Positions 43,289 to 52,453 are shown, counted from the stretch's first letter. The stretch is 64,000 nucleotides of DNA from Pseudomonadota bacterium (GCA_021325555.1 JAJPGY010000040.1:248001-312000); one strand, 5' to 3'. Notes: a model not told the origin generated them from the sequence alone. Made by a program: numbers and translations.

Positions 43289-44899
43289 TCAGCTCAAAAG
43301 CCGCTTCAAGACCTTGCCGGTGGAGTTTCTCGGCAGCACCGGCACGAACTCCACCAGGCGCGGCACCTTGTACTCGGCCAGGTGCTCCGCGCAATGCCGT
43401 TTGACGTCGTCCTCGCTCACGGCGGCACCGGGCCGGGCGACAACGACCGCTTTCACGCGCTCGCCCATCAGGCGATCGGGAACGCCTATCACGGCTACCT
43501 CGGCCACACATTTCATGCGCGAGATGACCTCCTCGATCTCGCGCGGGTAGATGTTCTGCCCGCCGCGGATGATCATCTCCTTTTTGCGCCCGACGATGTA
43601 AACGAAGCCGTCCTCGTCCTTGTATCCCAGATCGCCGGTGAAGAACCAGCCATCGCGGATGGACTCGGCCGTGGCCTGCGGTTGCTGATAATAGCCGGCC
43701 ATCACGTTGCGTCCCTTGATCGCGATCTCACCCACGTTGTCCGGACCTGCCGGCAGGTGAGCGCCGGACTCGTCGACGATGGCCAGCTCCATCCCCTCGA
43801 AGGGCAGCCCGACGGAGCCTATCTTGCGGACCCCGTCCGGCCGGTTGAAGGTGGCGATGCAGGAAACCTCCGTCGCCCCGTATCCCTCGATCAGGGGAGC
43901 TCCGAAGCTCTGCTCGATTTTCGTGAATATCTCCACCGGCAGCGACGAGGCGCCGGAAACGCATACCCGCACGCTGGACAGGTCGTAGCGGCGCTCCTCC
44001 ATGGCCATGAGCATGAACTGATACATGGCCGGCACCACCGGCAGTACCGTTATCCGCTCCCGCTCCAGGAGATCGAGAACCACCTCGGCCTCGAACTTCT
44101 CCACGATCACCAGCGTTCCCCCGCCGGCAAGGGCCCCGAGCATGACGGCCGTCATGCCGTAGATGTGGCAGAGCGGCAGAACGCCGAGAAAGCGGTCATG
44201 CGGCTGGACGCGGAAGGCCGCTTCGGCAACCTCGAGGGCGTAGGTCATGTTGGCGTGCGTGAGCATGGCGCCCTTGGGCTTGCCGGTCGTACCCGACGTG
44301 TAAACGATAAGGGCCAGGTCGGAATCCGGCTCGACGGGCACCGGCCATGCCACCGTCCCTGGTGGCGCGGCGAGATCCGTGAGCTCATGGAAAGAAGCGG
44401 CGCCCGCGGGCGCCGCCGGACCGACCCGGCGGGCGGGCGGCGAGGCGCCGCCGGCTCTCTTGACGACGACGTGGCGGAGCGCCGGCACACAGGCCACCGC
44501 GCGCGCCGCCTCGCCGATGGCCCGCTCGTGGACGATCAGGCAGCGAGCCTCAGAGTCCGCGAGAATGTGCGCGATCTCCTCCGATTTCAGCAGCGGGTTT
44601 ACCGGCACCACGGTGGCGCCCAGCCCCGAGGCGGCAAGAAAGCAGGCGACGAAATCAGGCTCATTCGGGAAAAGGATGCCCACCTTGTCGCCGCGCCCGA
44701 CCCCCAGCTTGCTCAACTGGAAGGCAACAGCCCTTGCCCGGTCCGCCAGCTGCCCGTAGCTCAGGGCGCGTCCTTCCCACCTGAGCGCTTCCCGGTGAAA
44801 GCTCGTGGCGACCCGAAAGAGGATGAGGTCGATAAGACCGCCGGTGGTGGCCCCGGCGGCCGGTTCGCCTGCAACCGTTTGAGCAGCAAGAGAGTTCAT
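43289..44899 (-). CDS. AMP-dependent fatty acyl-CoA ligase
   Basis: 536 residues. ANL-family motifs are complete: P-loop 'LIVYTSGTTGKPKGAMLTHANM', 'LPLCHIYGMTAVMLGALAGGGTLVIVEKF', 'EGYGATEVSC', 'GWFFTGDLGYKDEDGFVYIVGRKKEMIIRGGQNIYPREIEEV' and the catalytic Lys in 'LPRNSTGKVLKRLL'. It activates a carboxylic acid, likely a medium or long fatty acid, as acyl-AMP and then the CoA thioester. ATG 44899 is used; an upstream codon at 44938 is less likely. A 20-base palindrome 72 bases upstream (44971-44990) may be the operator. Confidence 0.92.
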   Translation of the reverse strand: MNSLAAQTVAGEPAAGATTGGLIDLILFRVATSFHREALRWEGRALSYGQLADRARAVAFQLSKLGVGRGDKVGILFPNEPDFVACFLAASGLGATVVPVNPLLKSEEIAHILADSEARCLIVHERAIGEAARAVACVPALRHVVVKRAGGASPPARRVGPAAPAGAASFHELTDLAAPPGTVAWPVPVEPDSDLALIVYTSGTTGKPKGAMLTHANMTYALEVAEAAFRVQPHDRFLGVLPLCHIYGMTAVMLGALAGGGTLVIVEKFEAEVVLDLLERERITVLPVVPAMYQFMLMAMEERRYDLSSVRVCVSGASSLPVEIFTKIEQSFGAPLIEGYGATEVSCIATFNRPDGVRKIGSVGLPFEGMELAIVDESGAHLPAGPDNVGEIAIKGRNVMAGYYQQPQATAESIRDGWFFTGDLGYKDEDGFVYIVGRKKEMIIRGGQNIYPREIEEVISRMKCVAEVAVIGVPDRLMGERVKAVVVARPGAAVSEDDVKRHCAEHLAEYKVPRLVEFVPVLPRNSTGKVLKRLLS

Positions 44900-44970
44900 C
44901 AGCGTCCATCCTCTGCGCAGGACTCGATCCCGGGACACCGCTGACAGTTTAGGCTATCTCTGGCCGGCGC

Positions 44971-44990
44971 TTGTTAAGGGCTCTTAACAA
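44971..44990. promoter_or_regulatory. 20-base palindrome, candidate operator of the acyl-CoA ligase
   Basis: TTGTTAAG (44971-44978), GGCT, CTTAACAA (44983-44990): perfect 8-base arms. On the minus strand it lies between the thioredoxin gene's end and the ligase start. Palindromes of this size often bind TetR- or FadR-type regulators of fatty-acid genes. It lacks a T-run after the stem, so a terminator is less likely. Confidence 0.45.
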
Positions 44991-45000
44991 AACGGCAGGG

Positions 45001-45750
45001 CTAACCGCTGGGCAGGATTTTGGCGATCCCCTTCTCCAGGCTCTGCTCGCCGGAGTAGCCGATGGCGAAGGTGGCCACCTCGCCGTCGGTCTTCAGGAAA
45101 ACCAGGGTCGGGATCGGGCTGACGTCGTACTTCTCGATGATGTTCTCCGAGCCGGGATCGTCGACGTTGACGCTCATGAAATTGACCCGGTCGCCGTACT
45201 GGCTGCGGGCCTTTTCCAGCGCCGGCTTGAGCAGCTTGCACGGCTGGCACCAGCCGGCGTAAAAGTCGATGACCGTAGGTTTGGCCGCTTCCTCGCCGCG
45301 GTCGAGGGAGATCACCCCGGTCGTCCTGGCGATAATGGCCGTGCCCGCGCCGCAGCGCGGGGCCGCCAGGTTGGCTGGCAGCGCAAGCAGGCAGGCGTTG
45401 GCCTTCTGGGCGTTGACCGAGCCGTGCCCGTAGCGGACGGCCGCCCGCCAGTGCGCCTTGGCCTGGGCGTATTTTTTCAGCCTGGCGTAAGCCTGCCCCA
45501 GACAGAGGTGGGCCTCGCAGCTGGTCGGCGCGGCAGCGACGGCGGCCTGCAGCAGTTGGACGGCCTGCTGCGCCTGTCCCCGGGCCAGCCTGGCCTTGCC
45601 CAGGGCAAGCGGCGAAGCCGGCGCCCCGCCTGCCAGGCAGGTTGCCACCAGGCCCTGGCTGCCCAGCGCCGTCAGGCAAAGCGCCAGGCTGAGCAAAAGA
45701 CGCGCCCCGCTTCCGGTCTTTCCGCCGCCGATCCCGACACGCCGGTTCAT
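45001..45750 (-). CDS. exported TPR-thioredoxin protein
   Basis: 249 residues. A hydrophobic signal or anchor (about 16-40) is followed by two TPR-like units (48-115) and a thioredoxin domain (about 140-249) with the active site WCQPCK in 'VIDFYAGWCQPCKLLKPALEKA' and the cis-Pro in 'SPIPTLVFLK'. It probably acts as a periplasmic or membrane-bound thiol-disulfide protein. It lies upstream of the acyl-CoA ligase on the same strand, 101 bases away. Confidence 0.87.
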   Translation of the reverse strand: MNRRVGIGGGKTGSGARLLLSLALCLTALGSQGLVATCLAGGAPASPLALGKARLARGQAQQAVQLLQAAVAAAPTSCEAHLCLGQAYARLKKYAQAKAHWRAAVRYGHGSVNAQKANACLLALPANLAAPRCGAGTAIIARTTGVISLDRGEEAAKPTVIDFYAGWCQPCKLLKPALEKARSQYGDRVNFMSVNVDDPGSENIIEKYDVSPIPTLVFLKTDGEVATFAIGYSGEQSLEKGIAKILPSG

Positions 45751-45804
45751 TGCTCTAACCCCCAGCCAGCCTTTACAACCAATTCTACAGATCGCCCACG
45801 CGAA

Positions 45805-46224
45805 TTAGGACGGCTCCGATCCATCAATTAATTTTTCAAGCTGCTGGGACAGCATAAGCCTCACCTGCTTCCAGTCCTGCTCGGCCCGCTCGACGTCGCC
45901 CTTCTGCTCATGGAGCTCGGCAAGCCGCGCGACGGTCAAAACCGACCAGAGCGGCCCGGACCCGTTCAACCTCCGGAACCTCTCCAGCGCCCGCTCACAG
46001 GCGGACACGCACAGCTCCAGGTCGTTGGTCTCCCGGAAATAATCGGCTATGTGCAGAAGCGCGCAGGCTGCCTCCTGGGGCTGTTCGTCGCCGGCCTCCC
46101 CTATGAGCTCGAAGGTCTTCCTGTACAGGGCGCAAGCGTCCGGCTCGGCGGCGCGTGCGCGGGCCTGCCGGGCAGCGGCCAGGAACACCTTCCAGACTGG
46201 CAGTTCTGATCTGTTGCTGCCCAT
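45805..46224 (-). CDS. small TPR-like helical protein
   Basis: 139 residues, all-helical. The repeats 'DACALYRKTFELIGEA', 'EAACALLHIADYFRETNDLELCVSACERALERF' and 'SVLTVARLAELHEQKGDVERAEQDWKQVRLML' follow the tetratricopeptide pattern. No signal peptide. It lies 54 bases upstream of the TPR-thioredoxin gene on the same strand and may be co-transcribed. ATG 46224 preferred over a TTG at 46230. Confidence 0.7.
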   Translation of the reverse strand: MGSNRSELPVWKVFLAAARQARARAAEPDACALYRKTFELIGEAGDEQPQEAACALLHIADYFRETNDLELCVSACERALERFRRLNGSGPLWSVLTVARLAELHEQKGDVERAEQDWKQVRLMLSQQLEKLIDGSEPS

Positions 46225-46550
46225 TGCCAACCGGCCCTTGACTCGCTTGACCGCAAAACTACCGTGCAGATGCCGTGGATTGCCAGCGCCCTTTCCGGCC
46301 CCGAGTGAAACCCCGGTTGCCGCGGCCGGACAACCGGTTGCCTTTGGCCGGTATGTCAGCTTATCCTAATATTCTCGGATAAGTACGATGTTCTGGCATC
46401 ACCGGCAAAGGGGATTTGCGCGGGCCGGCAGCGGTGCCGGCAACCCTTCCGGACAGGATACCGGGGTCACTGAAACGGTGAGCCGGAGATCACCCCCGGC
46501 CAGCGGGCCGGCGCCGGCAGCGCACCACCCCTGGTATCATCCGCGACCTC
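46225..46550. other. intergenic region with one short hairpin
   Basis: About 325 bases between two minus-strand genes. A 7-bp inverted repeat CTTATCC/GGATAAG (46360-46366, 46377-46383) has no T-run. The right half is rich in GCCGGC-type repeats. I see no convincing gene or promoter. Confidence 0.4.
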
Positions 46551-47189
46551 TCAGACCAGGCCTTTTCGAAGCGCCTTGACGGCCGCCTGCGTGCGGTCGG
46601 AAACGGCCAGCTTCTCGGTTATGTGCCTTACGTGCGTGCGCACCGTCTCCACGGACAGGCAAAGGCGCTCGGCAATCTTATGATTGCTCAGCCCGTCCAC
46701 CAGCAGGCGCAGAACGTCCAGCTCGCGCCCGGTCAGCGGCGGGTCGGCGGGGTGCGCCCCCGAGTGCGCCCGCAGCACCTTGCTGGCGATCCGCGGATCT
46801 ATCCAGATCGCCCCTTCCTGCACGGAGCGAATGGCCATCACCAGCTGGTCGCTGGGGGTGTCCTTCACGCAGTAGCCGTCCGCTCCGGCCGCGAAGGCCG
46901 CGAAGATATCCTGCTCGTCGGCGTGGGAGGTGACCATGATCACCCGGGCGCCGGGATCAATCTGCTTGATCATCCTGGTGGCATCCAGGCCGTTCATTAC
47001 CGGCAGGCCGATGTCCATGAGAATGACGTGCGGCCGGGTAAGCTGGACAATTTCCAGGGCAGCCTGCCCGTCTCCCGCCTCGCCCACCACCGCGAACTCC
47101 TCCAGGCGCTTGAGAGCGGCAGCCAGCCCCAGCCGCGTGATATCGTGATCCTCGACGATCACGATGCCAGTCTTCTTGTCGCCCGACAT
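46551..47189 (-). CDS. NarL/FixJ-type response regulator (paralogue)
   Basis: 212 residues. Receiver with D59 in 'HVILMDIGLPVMNG', Thr in 'VIMVTSHADEQD' and Lys in 'YCVKDT'. The LuxR-type helix-turn-helix is 'LTGRELDVLRLLVDGLSNHKIAERLCLSVETVRTHVRHITEKLAVSDRTQAAVKALRKGL', nearly that of the regulator at 42469, so the two may recognise overlapping DNA sites while answering different inputs. No adjacent kinase. Confidence 0.93.
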   Translation of the reverse strand: MSGDKKTGIVIVEDHDITRLGLAAALKRLEEFAVVGEAGDGQAALEIVQLTRPHVILMDIGLPVMNGLDATRMIKQIDPGARVIMVTSHADEQDIFAAFAAGADGYCVKDTPSDQLVMAIRSVQEGAIWIDPRIASKVLRAHSGAHPADPPLTGRELDVLRLLVDGLSNHKIAERLCLSVETVRTHVRHITEKLAVSDRTQAAVKALRKGLV

Positions 47190-47283
47190 CGCCCGATCCC
47201 CAACCCCTGTCCCAGAGCCGGCAGCATGAAGCTTCCCTAGATCTTACCCAGATCGGCGGGCAAAATCATCTTTACATCCCCGC

Positions 47284-48306
47284 TCACCGGTCCACCGCCT
47301 TGCCGGCGGCGGCCGCCGCCGGCCTGGGCGTCAGGTGCTTGTCGATCCAGCCGGCAACCAGATCGATCTCCTGGTCCGTAAACTGGTTTTCCTCGAAAAT
47401 CAGGTGCTCGGCGTTGCTTATGAGCTCGAGCTGTTTGTCGGGCGTGGCGAGCTCGTCATAGAGCTCGACGGTCCCCGACGGCTTCACCAGGCGATCCTTT
47501 GAGCCCTGCACGATAAGGACCGGGATGTCCTTGATCTCCTTGGCGCTTTCGTGGTTCTGGTTCATGAAGCGCTGGAACTGAATGAGCTCGGCCGGGGAGA
47601 GATTGAGCCGGGCCAGCGGGTCCTTCTCCCAGGATTCCCGCAGCTCGGGATTCTGCGTGGCCTGCTCGATGACCCCCGTGCCGACGTTGAACTGCCTGTG
47701 GGGACCTTCTAGAAGATGCAGGGCCACCTTGATGGTCGTCTTGCCCTGCTGGAAGCGATCGCCGGCCGGCACGGACGAGATCAAGCCGTCGACCAGGTCG
47801 GGGAACATGGCCGCCGTGCGCAGGGCGATGGCGCCACCCATCGACTCGCCCAGCACAAAAACAGGCACACCGGGATGGACCCGGTGGATGACTTTGATGG
47901 TCGACTTCATGTCGGCCAGACAGCCATCGAAGTCCACCTGCTGGCGCCCGCGGGCCTCCATCCAGGACCCGAATCCACGCACGTCTATGGCGTAGACGGC
48001 GACACCCTTCTCCTTCATTTTCTCGCCGAACGGCTCGAAGGTGCCGTTGTGCAGCCCCAGCCCGTGCACGCACAAAAGCGCCGCGCGCACCGGCCGGTCG
48101 GGATCGAGCCAGGCCAGGCAGGGGGCGTTGCCGCGCGCGCGCCGCCTCTTTTTCGTCTCCGCCTTTGACGGCTGCGAGCCCGACCCCGCATCCGGGCTGC
48201 CGCCGGCCTGCGCCGGCGCCGTTGCCAGGGCAAAGAGCACGCCCGCCACGATGCCCAGCCATCTTCGTCTTAGAGAGTCGTCAGTACCCAACCAAGCTAC
48301 CCGCAA
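47284..48306 (-). CDS. exported alpha/beta hydrolase, lysophospholipase-like
   Basis: 340 residues. A signal or anchor segment (about 14-34), then a Lys/Arg-rich linker and a serine hydrolase domain: 'LLCVHGLGLHNGTFEPFGEKMKEKGVAVYAIDVRGFG', nucleophile Ser in 'GESMGG', Asp in 'QGSKDRLV' and His in 'NAEHLIFEE'. This is the monoacylglycerol lipase/lysophospholipase pattern. No ATG is available at the start; TTG 48306 lacks a clear ribosome site. It is 12 bases after the epimerase-like gene in the GH3 operon. Confidence 0.85.
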   Translation of the reverse strand: MRVAWLGTDDSLRRRWLGIVAGVLFALATAPAQAGGSPDAGSGSQPSKAETKKRRRARGNAPCLAWLDPDRPVRAALLCVHGLGLHNGTFEPFGEKMKEKGVAVYAIDVRGFGSWMEARGRQQVDFDGCLADMKSTIKVIHRVHPGVPVFVLGESMGGAIALRTAAMFPDLVDGLISSVPAGDRFQQGKTTIKVALHLLEGPHRQFNVGTGVIEQATQNPELRESWEKDPLARLNLSPAELIQFQRFMNQNHESAKEIKDIPVLIVQGSKDRLVKPSGTVELYDELATPDKQLELISNAEHLIFEENQFTDQEIDLVAGWIDKHLTPRPAAAAAGKAVDR

Positions 48307-48318
48307 ATCAGGGACTGA

Positions 48319-49260
48319 CTAGCCGGTCAGCCGCTCACCCTTTATTTTATATGTAGCCAGCGCCCCGGCCACAGGGGCCGGGGTCCGGCCGATAACCTCG
48401 GCCAGGCGGTTGGCGCTGCACACATTGTCCCTGGTCGCCAGCGAGACCTGATCCCAGCTCACCGTCGGCACCGCCTGGACGAGCTGGCACATGAGGGCGG
48501 CAACCCGGGCCAGCGGCAGCGGAACCGCGCGGATCGGCTTTATGCTGCCGAGGGCCGACATGAGCGCCTCGATGAGCTGGCGCATGCTGACTATGTCGGG
48601 ACCGCCCAGCTCGAGCTCCTGCCGGTCGTAAAGAGGCGTGTCGAGGACCGCGGCGATGGCCGCTAACAGGTCCGCGATAAACACGGGCTGGATCTTGTTG
48701 CCACCGCCGGCGATGACCGGCACGGCCTTGCGGCTTTCAATGAGGCGGCGGTAACGGGCCACCAGCTTGCTGTCGCGCCGGCCGGCCAGGCGGCCGACAA
48801 TTAACGAGGGGCGCAGGATCACATAGTTGAGAGAGCTGCCCCTGAGCACCGCCTCGGCCGCCCACTTGGTCGCCTGGTAATCGGTTCCGGCACCGGGCGC
48901 TGTGCCGAGCGCGGACAGCAGCACGATCTTCTTCACCCCTCGCTCGCGGCACAGGGAGACGAGAGCCCGGGTCTGCTCCTCGTGGAGAGCCTTGAGGCTC
49001 TCGCCGCGGCGGGGGGCGATCGAGCCCACCAGGTGCACGGCCGCCTCCACGCCCTCGAAGGCGCCGGCCACAGAGGGGCCGCCGCAAAGCTCCCCGGTGG
49101 CCACGGCCGCCCCGCAGGACCGCAGAAAGGCTACGTCGGCCGGGTCGGCCTGCGGGCGCACCAGGCAGCGCACGGGGCGCGCCCGGCCGGCCAGGTGCCA
49201 GGCGAGGTGGCTGCCCACATAGCCGCTGGCGCCGGTAATCAGAACGGGCGGGACGCTCAC
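48319..49260 (-). CDS. NAD(P)-binding epimerase/NDUFA9-like protein
   Basis: 313 residues. Rossmann motif 'VLITGASGYVGSHLAWHLAG' at the N-terminus, then 'AVHLVGSIAPRRGESLKALHEEQTRALVSLCRERGVKKIVLLSALG' and 'YQATKWAAEAVLR', where the extended-SDR Tyr-x-x-x-Lys is present (YQATK). This matches the atypical SDR group related to complex I subunit NDUFA9. GTG start overlapping the GH3 stop (GTGA), so translation is coupled. Likely reduces, epimerises or senses NAD(P)(H) on a lipid or quinone substrate; not determinable here. Confidence 0.85.
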   Translation of the reverse strand: MSVPPVLITGASGYVGSHLAWHLAGRARPVRCLVRPQADPADVAFLRSCGAAVATGELCGGPSVAGAFEGVEAAVHLVGSIAPRRGESLKALHEEQTRALVSLCRERGVKKIVLLSALGTAPGAGTDYQATKWAAEAVLRGSSLNYVILRPSLIVGRLAGRRDSKLVARYRRLIESRKAVPVIAGGGNKIQPVFIADLLAAIAAVLDTPLYDRQELELGGPDIVSMRQLIEALMSALGSIKPIRAVPLPLARVAALMCQLVQAVPTVSWDQVSLATRDNVCSANRLAEVIGRTPAPVAGALATYKIKGERLTG

Positions 49261-50978
49261 AGCGGCCGCCCGCCGGCGGCCAGCGGAAAATCACCGTAAG
49301 AGGCCAGCAGGGGAATCTTCACCTGCGCCTCCGGCGCGCCCTCCGTCACCCGCTTCTGTCGCAGCCGGGCGTAGGTGCCCGGCTCGACTATCTCCAGGAC
49401 CGGCGCGCCCAGGCGTTTGCTCGCCCGCTTCTCGCTGTACTCCCGGTTCTGGCCCCCGAGCGACCGGTCGAACATCTCGAGGAACCGCTCGCCCAGCGCC
49501 CGGGATATCCCGGCATTCAGCTCCACGAATAAGGCGTAGCAGGGGGGATCCCCCAGCCTGACCGAGGCGGTGAAGTGCTCGATCTCGGTCATGCCCAGCC
49601 GGCGGATCGTCTGCTGGAGCGCCATGCGCACCTGCTCCTCGGTAAGCTTCTCCCCGGTGATCGAGCTGAAGCCGGCGCCCTTGCGGATAAACTGGATGAC
49701 CGGCGTGCGCTCGTTGAACCCGACCACTTCGACCAGGTCCTCGATGTTGTAACGGTACAGCCCGGCTGCCGTCGTGAAATAGATGTAGTAGCGGCCCCCG
49801 GCATCCAGCTCCTCGGCGGTCAGGAACGTCGGGGCCGGCGAGCCGGCCTCGGATTCGGGCACGAACTCGAAGAAGTGGCTGGTGACGGCCAGGACCCCTG
49901 CGGCACCGTCATTGGCGAGCGGCACCGTGCCCCGCCCTTCGCTGGCCATGTAACCGAAGTCGCGCACGGGGACGCCTCCGAAGAGCGCCGGCAGCCGCTC
50001 GAGATAAAAGGACATCGGACCGCCCTTCCAGCAGGAGATGAGGGTCAGGTTCGGCCAGAGATCTTGGGGGCTGAGCGTTCCCCTCTCCTCGAGCAGCCTG
50101 TTCAAGTGCCGGGCGGCGGACCGGTTGGGGCGCAGGTAGGGCCTTATCGCCTCCGCCACCTCCGAGCCCGGCACGAAGCGCCGATCGACCGTGCCCTGGT
50201 AGATGTCATCGATGAGGCTCGAGGCGTGCTCGCGCAGATGCCCCGCCATGAGAAGCAGGCTGGAAGGGTTGCAGCACAGGATCGCCGTCACGTTCTGGGT
50301 TGCCGCCACACGCAGCATCAAGTAGTACTTGCTGTCGACGTTCTTGATCTTGCTCAGCTCGTAGGGCAGGGCAAAATATCTCTTGATAATCGGCGGCTGG
50401 CTGCGGTAGAGCAAGCCGGAGACGGCCCCGTACGGAACGCCGCACCGAGTGTAGCCTTCCACATCGTTGCTGGCGATAATCAGGAAGCGCCCGCTGGCGC
50501 CGGCGGGATAGTCCCGGATCATCTGGTAGTTGTGAAGCTGGAAAGCATGGGAATAGTCGCGCAGATGGGATGGCGTGATCGGCAGGAATTTCGGTCTGGC
50601 GGTGGTACCGCTGGTGGAGGCAAACATCACCGGCCGCTCGCGCGTCAGCTGCATCTCCTGCCCGTCCATCTCCGCCTCCACGTAGGAACGGAGATCCTCA
50701 TAAGTGTGCGGCGGCACCGCTGCCTGGTAATCCTTGGCAGTTGCGATCTTGTCAAAGCCGTGCTTGCGGCCGAAGGCGGTGCCGGCGTTGGCGCGGACTA
50801 TCCGCAGGAGCTTCCGTCTCTGGGCGCCGCCCGGATCCGACAGGGCAGCCCGAAAGCGCCTCACGTGCACAAGCTCGCGCAGCTTCTGTCCCAGGGCAAT
50901 CTCGAGATTCACGGGCACGCCAAAAATTTGCCAGGCTACCTGACAACCCTCGAATACGTCAACAGTCAACCGAAGCAT
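49257..50978 (-). CDS. GH3-family (auxin-responsive type) acyl-adenylating enzyme
   Basis: 573 residues. GH3 family features: 'AFGRKHGFDKIATAKDYQAAVPPHTYEDLRSYVEAEMDG', the adenylate motif 'FASTSGTTARPKFLPITPS', 'GYMASEGRG' and 'YYIYFTTAAGLYRYNIEDLVEVVGF'. Plant GH3 enzymes join amino acids to plant hormones through an acyl-AMP; bacterial homologues are largely uncharacterised. ATG 50978 has no ribosome site, and ATG 51044 in frame is an alternative. First gene of a coupled operon with the SDR-like and hydrolase genes. Confidence 0.87.
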   Translation of the reverse strand: MLRLTVDVFEGCQVAWQIFGVPVNLEIALGQKLRELVHVRRFRAALSDPGGAQRRKLLRIVRANAGTAFGRKHGFDKIATAKDYQAAVPPHTYEDLRSYVEAEMDGQEMQLTRERPVMFASTSGTTARPKFLPITPSHLRDYSHAFQLHNYQMIRDYPAGASGRFLIIASNDVEGYTRCGVPYGAVSGLLYRSQPPIIKRYFALPYELSKIKNVDSKYYLMLRVAATQNVTAILCCNPSSLLLMAGHLREHASSLIDDIYQGTVDRRFVPGSEVAEAIRPYLRPNRSAARHLNRLLEERGTLSPQDLWPNLTLISCWKGGPMSFYLERLPALFGGVPVRDFGYMASEGRGTVPLANDGAAGVLAVTSHFFEFVPESEAGSPAPTFLTAEELDAGGRYYIYFTTAAGLYRYNIEDLVEVVGFNERTPVIQFIRKGAGFSSITGEKLTEEQVRMALQQTIRRLGMTEIEHFTASVRLGDPPCYALFVELNAGISRALGERFLEMFDRSLGGQNREYSEKRASKRLGAPVLEIVEPGTYARLRQKRVTEGAPEAQVKIPLLASYGDFPLAAGGRPL

Positions 50979-51070
50979 ATAATGATAGCTTGTCAACACC
51001 GGGCCGGAGAAAAAGGGACCCGGTTTGCAGGCCAAAGGAAACATTTCGCATCACACGCTGAGAGACCGCC

Positions 51071-51721
51071 ATGCACCTCACCGGCTCGACCATAGCCACG
51101 ATCGTCCTGGTACTGACCGGGGTTGCCTTCGCCGTCCCGGTGCTCAGCCGCGGCTTCCGGCGGCGCGGGCGGGGCGTGCGCTACGAGCGCAGCTTCCTGA
51201 TTCAGCGCGCGCCGCAGTTCACCTCGCTTATCGACATAGCGCTCATAGTGGTGTCCTTCGTCGCCTGCAACCGGCTTTTGTGCGCCGGCACGCCCACGCT
51301 TCTGCTGAGCGCCGCGTCCCTGCTGGCAGAGCCGCTGGCTGAGACCCTATCCTGGCTGGGGGTGGCAATCCTGTTAAGCGGGCTTGTCTTCATGGTGGGC
51401 GGCTGGTACTCGCTGGGCGAGTCCTTCACCACCGACGCCGAGATCCTGGATAAGCACTGTATAAGGACCAACGGGCTCTTGAAATATGTCATGCACCCGG
51501 CTTACTCAGGCATCATCCAGTCGTTGTTCGGCGCCTCGCTGGCCGCCCTTTCGCCGCTGGCCCTCCTGTTTACCGTCCTGGCCGTGGCCCCGCTCTGGCT
51601 CAAGCGGGCCAAGTATGAGGAGCGGCTCATGATCGAGACCTTCGGGCAGAGCTACATGGACTATGCCGCCACCGTCAAATGGCGCCGGCTCATCCCGCCG
51701 GTGATTCCGATCGGCGTCTGA
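51071..51721 (+). CDS. ICMT/PEMT-type membrane methyltransferase
   Basis: 216 residues, four to five membrane helices. The C-terminal half carries the isoprenylcysteine carboxyl methyltransferase-type signature: 'GLLKYVMHPAYSGII' followed by 'EERLMIETFGQSYMDYAATVKWRRLIP'. Such enzymes methylate lipids or prenylated substrates in the membrane using SAM. It diverges from the GH3 operon with 92 bases between starts. Confidence 0.85.
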   Translation: MHLTGSTIATIVLVLTGVAFAVPVLSRGFRRRGRGVRYERSFLIQRAPQFTSLIDIALIVVSFVACNRLLCAGTPTLLLSAASLLAEPLAETLSWLGVAILLSGLVFMVGGWYSLGESFTTDAEILDKHCIRTNGLLKYVMHPAYSGIIQSLFGASLAALSPLALLFTVLAVAPLWLKRAKYEERLMIETFGQSYMDYAATVKWRRLIPPVIPIGV

Positions 51722-51859
51722 GGCGCGGCCCTTGCAGATTCGCTTTTGATGAATATTCTTTGATTTGGCGGGCAGACCGTCCTGCGTGCTATAAATGTCA
51801 AGTATCAACGTTTTTTGCGCAAGGCCTGGGGAAGGGGGCCGGGAGCCATTGGAGGATTG

Positions 51860-52453
51860 ATGAACGTATCCCAGCCGCCCGGCCGCCCGGCCACATTGCG
51901 GGCTTTTTGCCTCATCCTCGTTGCCGTCCTGCAGGCCGGCCCGGCGGCGGGCAAGGATGCCGCGGCCGCCCCGGAGAGGGCGGTCGTCTTCAAAGTCGAC
52001 CCGCCGGGCGGGCATACGCGCATGGCCGCCAGAATTTTGATCCATGCCCGGCCGGATATCGTCTGGCAGACCGTGCACGAGGAGCGGAGGAAAGACCCCG
52101 ACATTGCCTACGCCAGGATCCTCGATCAGGACAAGAACGACATGACCCTGGAGGAGAAGTTCGTCCTTTTGCCGGTTATCGGAACCGCCACCTGCGTCAT
52201 GAAGGACACCGAGGTTCCCAACGAGCGCATCGACTACCGCCTCATCCGCTCCGATCATTTCCGGGCCATGGAGGGCAGCTGGATCCTCACGTCCTGCCAG
52301 GAAGGGAAAGCGACGATCCTGGAGCTCTCATCTTATCTGGAGCTGGGCATCCCGGTACCACGCGCGGTGCTCGACGGCCTGACCGGCCAGAAGCTGCAGC
52401 GGCGCCTGACCAATATCAAGCTGCTGGCCGAAAGGGCGCAGGCGCGCACCTAG
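51860..52453 (+). CDS. exported START/SRPBCC-like protein
   Basis: 197 residues. A signal peptide (about 12-32, ending GPAAGKD) precedes an SRPBCC-type fold: 'MAARILIHARPDIVWQTVHEERRKDPDIAYARIL' at the start, beta-rich 'CVMKDTEVPNERIDYRLI', 'MEGSWILTSCQEGKATILELSSYLELGIPVPRAVLDGLTGQKLQRRLTNIKLLAE' at the end. Related proteins bind hydrophobic ligands. ATG 51860 has GGAGG upstream. It is 138 bases downstream of the ICMT-like gene. Confidence 0.75.
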   Translation: MNVSQPPGRPATLRAFCLILVAVLQAGPAAGKDAAAAPERAVVFKVDPPGGHTRMAARILIHARPDIVWQTVHEERRKDPDIAYARILDQDKNDMTLEEKFVLLPVIGTATCVMKDTEVPNERIDYRLIRSDHFRAMEGSWILTSCQEGKATILELSSYLELGIPVPRAVLDGLTGQKLQRRLTNIKLLAERAQART

